From: an uncultured bacterium
GTDB lineage: Bacteria > Bacillota > Clostridia > Christensenellales > Pumilibacteraceae
Assembly: GCA_949744905.1 (NCBI GenBank)
Contig: CATKCE010000055.1
Location: forward strand, 1 to 34,470
Reading direction: 5' to 3'
Length of the DNA: 34,470 bases
The notes beneath the pieces were generated by a model, which was not told the DNA's origin, searched no databases, and saw nothing but the letters and a program-made list of their open reading frames with translations. Below are positions 34,329 through 34,470 of this stretch, in pieces; within the stretch, counting starts at the first letter, position 1, and every line of letters begins with the position of its first letter. A program made the translations under genes and the position numbers.

Positions 34329-34470
34329 GCGTCGGGAATTCTCCCGGCGCAATCGCATAAAGCGTATCGAAACGGTCCTCAGCCGAGCGAAGCGAACGCC
34401 GACCCAAACGCGACCATGGTAAGTGCAAGAGTGGTTGCGTAAAAGTAAGAAAAGTAAATACGGAGGCGTA
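34329..34470 (+). promoter_or_regulatory. structured leader with ribosome binding site for the next gene
   Basis: GCGTCGGGA (34329-34337) pairs with TCCCGGCGC (34342-34350), one G-U, around a four-base loop, so the transcript would begin with a hairpin. CGCAATC (34348-34354) could also pair with GGTTGCG (34433-34439) and enclose the middle of the leader. The window ends with GGAGG seven bases or so before where a start codon would fall. I do not recognise a riboswitch or T-box motif. Confidence 0.45.

Overview
The window looks like a piece of chromosome from a Bacillota (Clostridia-like) bacterium, probably an uncultured host-associated one. This is inferred from lipoprotein signal peptides with lipoboxes, strong AAGGAGG-type ribosome binding sites, BspA-type leucine-rich repeats (LRR_5), InlB B-repeats, Big_3 domains and a cell-envelope subtilase. 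The species cannot be named. Every gene I can support lies on the + strand.

Layout. (1) Bases 1-631 hold the 3' end of a gene for an Ala/Lys/Thr-rich basic tail. Its frame breaks at a run of eight G. A clear intrinsic terminator follows (594-629). (2) A sigma-A-like promoter (678-706) with a structured leader drives one 9.5 kb gene (841-10299). It encodes a 3152-residue lipoprotein made of InlB-like repeats, fibronectin-III-like modules and roughly 90 leucine-rich repeats. (3) A second promoter (10348-10377) precedes eight tightly packed genes (10429-34282), with gaps of -4 to 39 bases, that look like one 24 kb operon. They are: a three-helix membrane protein with a divergent InlB repeat, a MoxR AAA+ ATPase, a DUF58 protein, a BatA-like VWA membrane protein, a membrane protein with two VWA domains, an LRR lipoprotein, a lipoprotein with three Big_3 domains and a large unrecognised helical region, an S8 subtilase fused to LRRs with a C-terminal membrane anchor, and an InlB/LRR lipoprotein. 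(4) After the operon a third promoter (34294-34323) and a structured leader with a ribosome binding site point to another gene starting just beyond the window.

How the genes may work together. The first five operon genes have the make-up of a MoxR-DUF58-Bat (AAA+ ATPase plus VWA) module. Such modules are generally thought to assist folding, activation or assembly of other proteins at the membrane. The remaining genes encode very large secreted or lipid-anchored repeat proteins and a protease. The simplest inference is a dedicated envelope assembly machine co-transcribed with its surface clients. That link between a MoxR/VWA machine and LRR/InlB surface proteins is the best candidate for an undescribed system here, but it rests on gene order and domain content alone. 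No tRNA, rRNA, CRISPR array or mobile element was seen. No gene-free stretch exceeds 300 bases.
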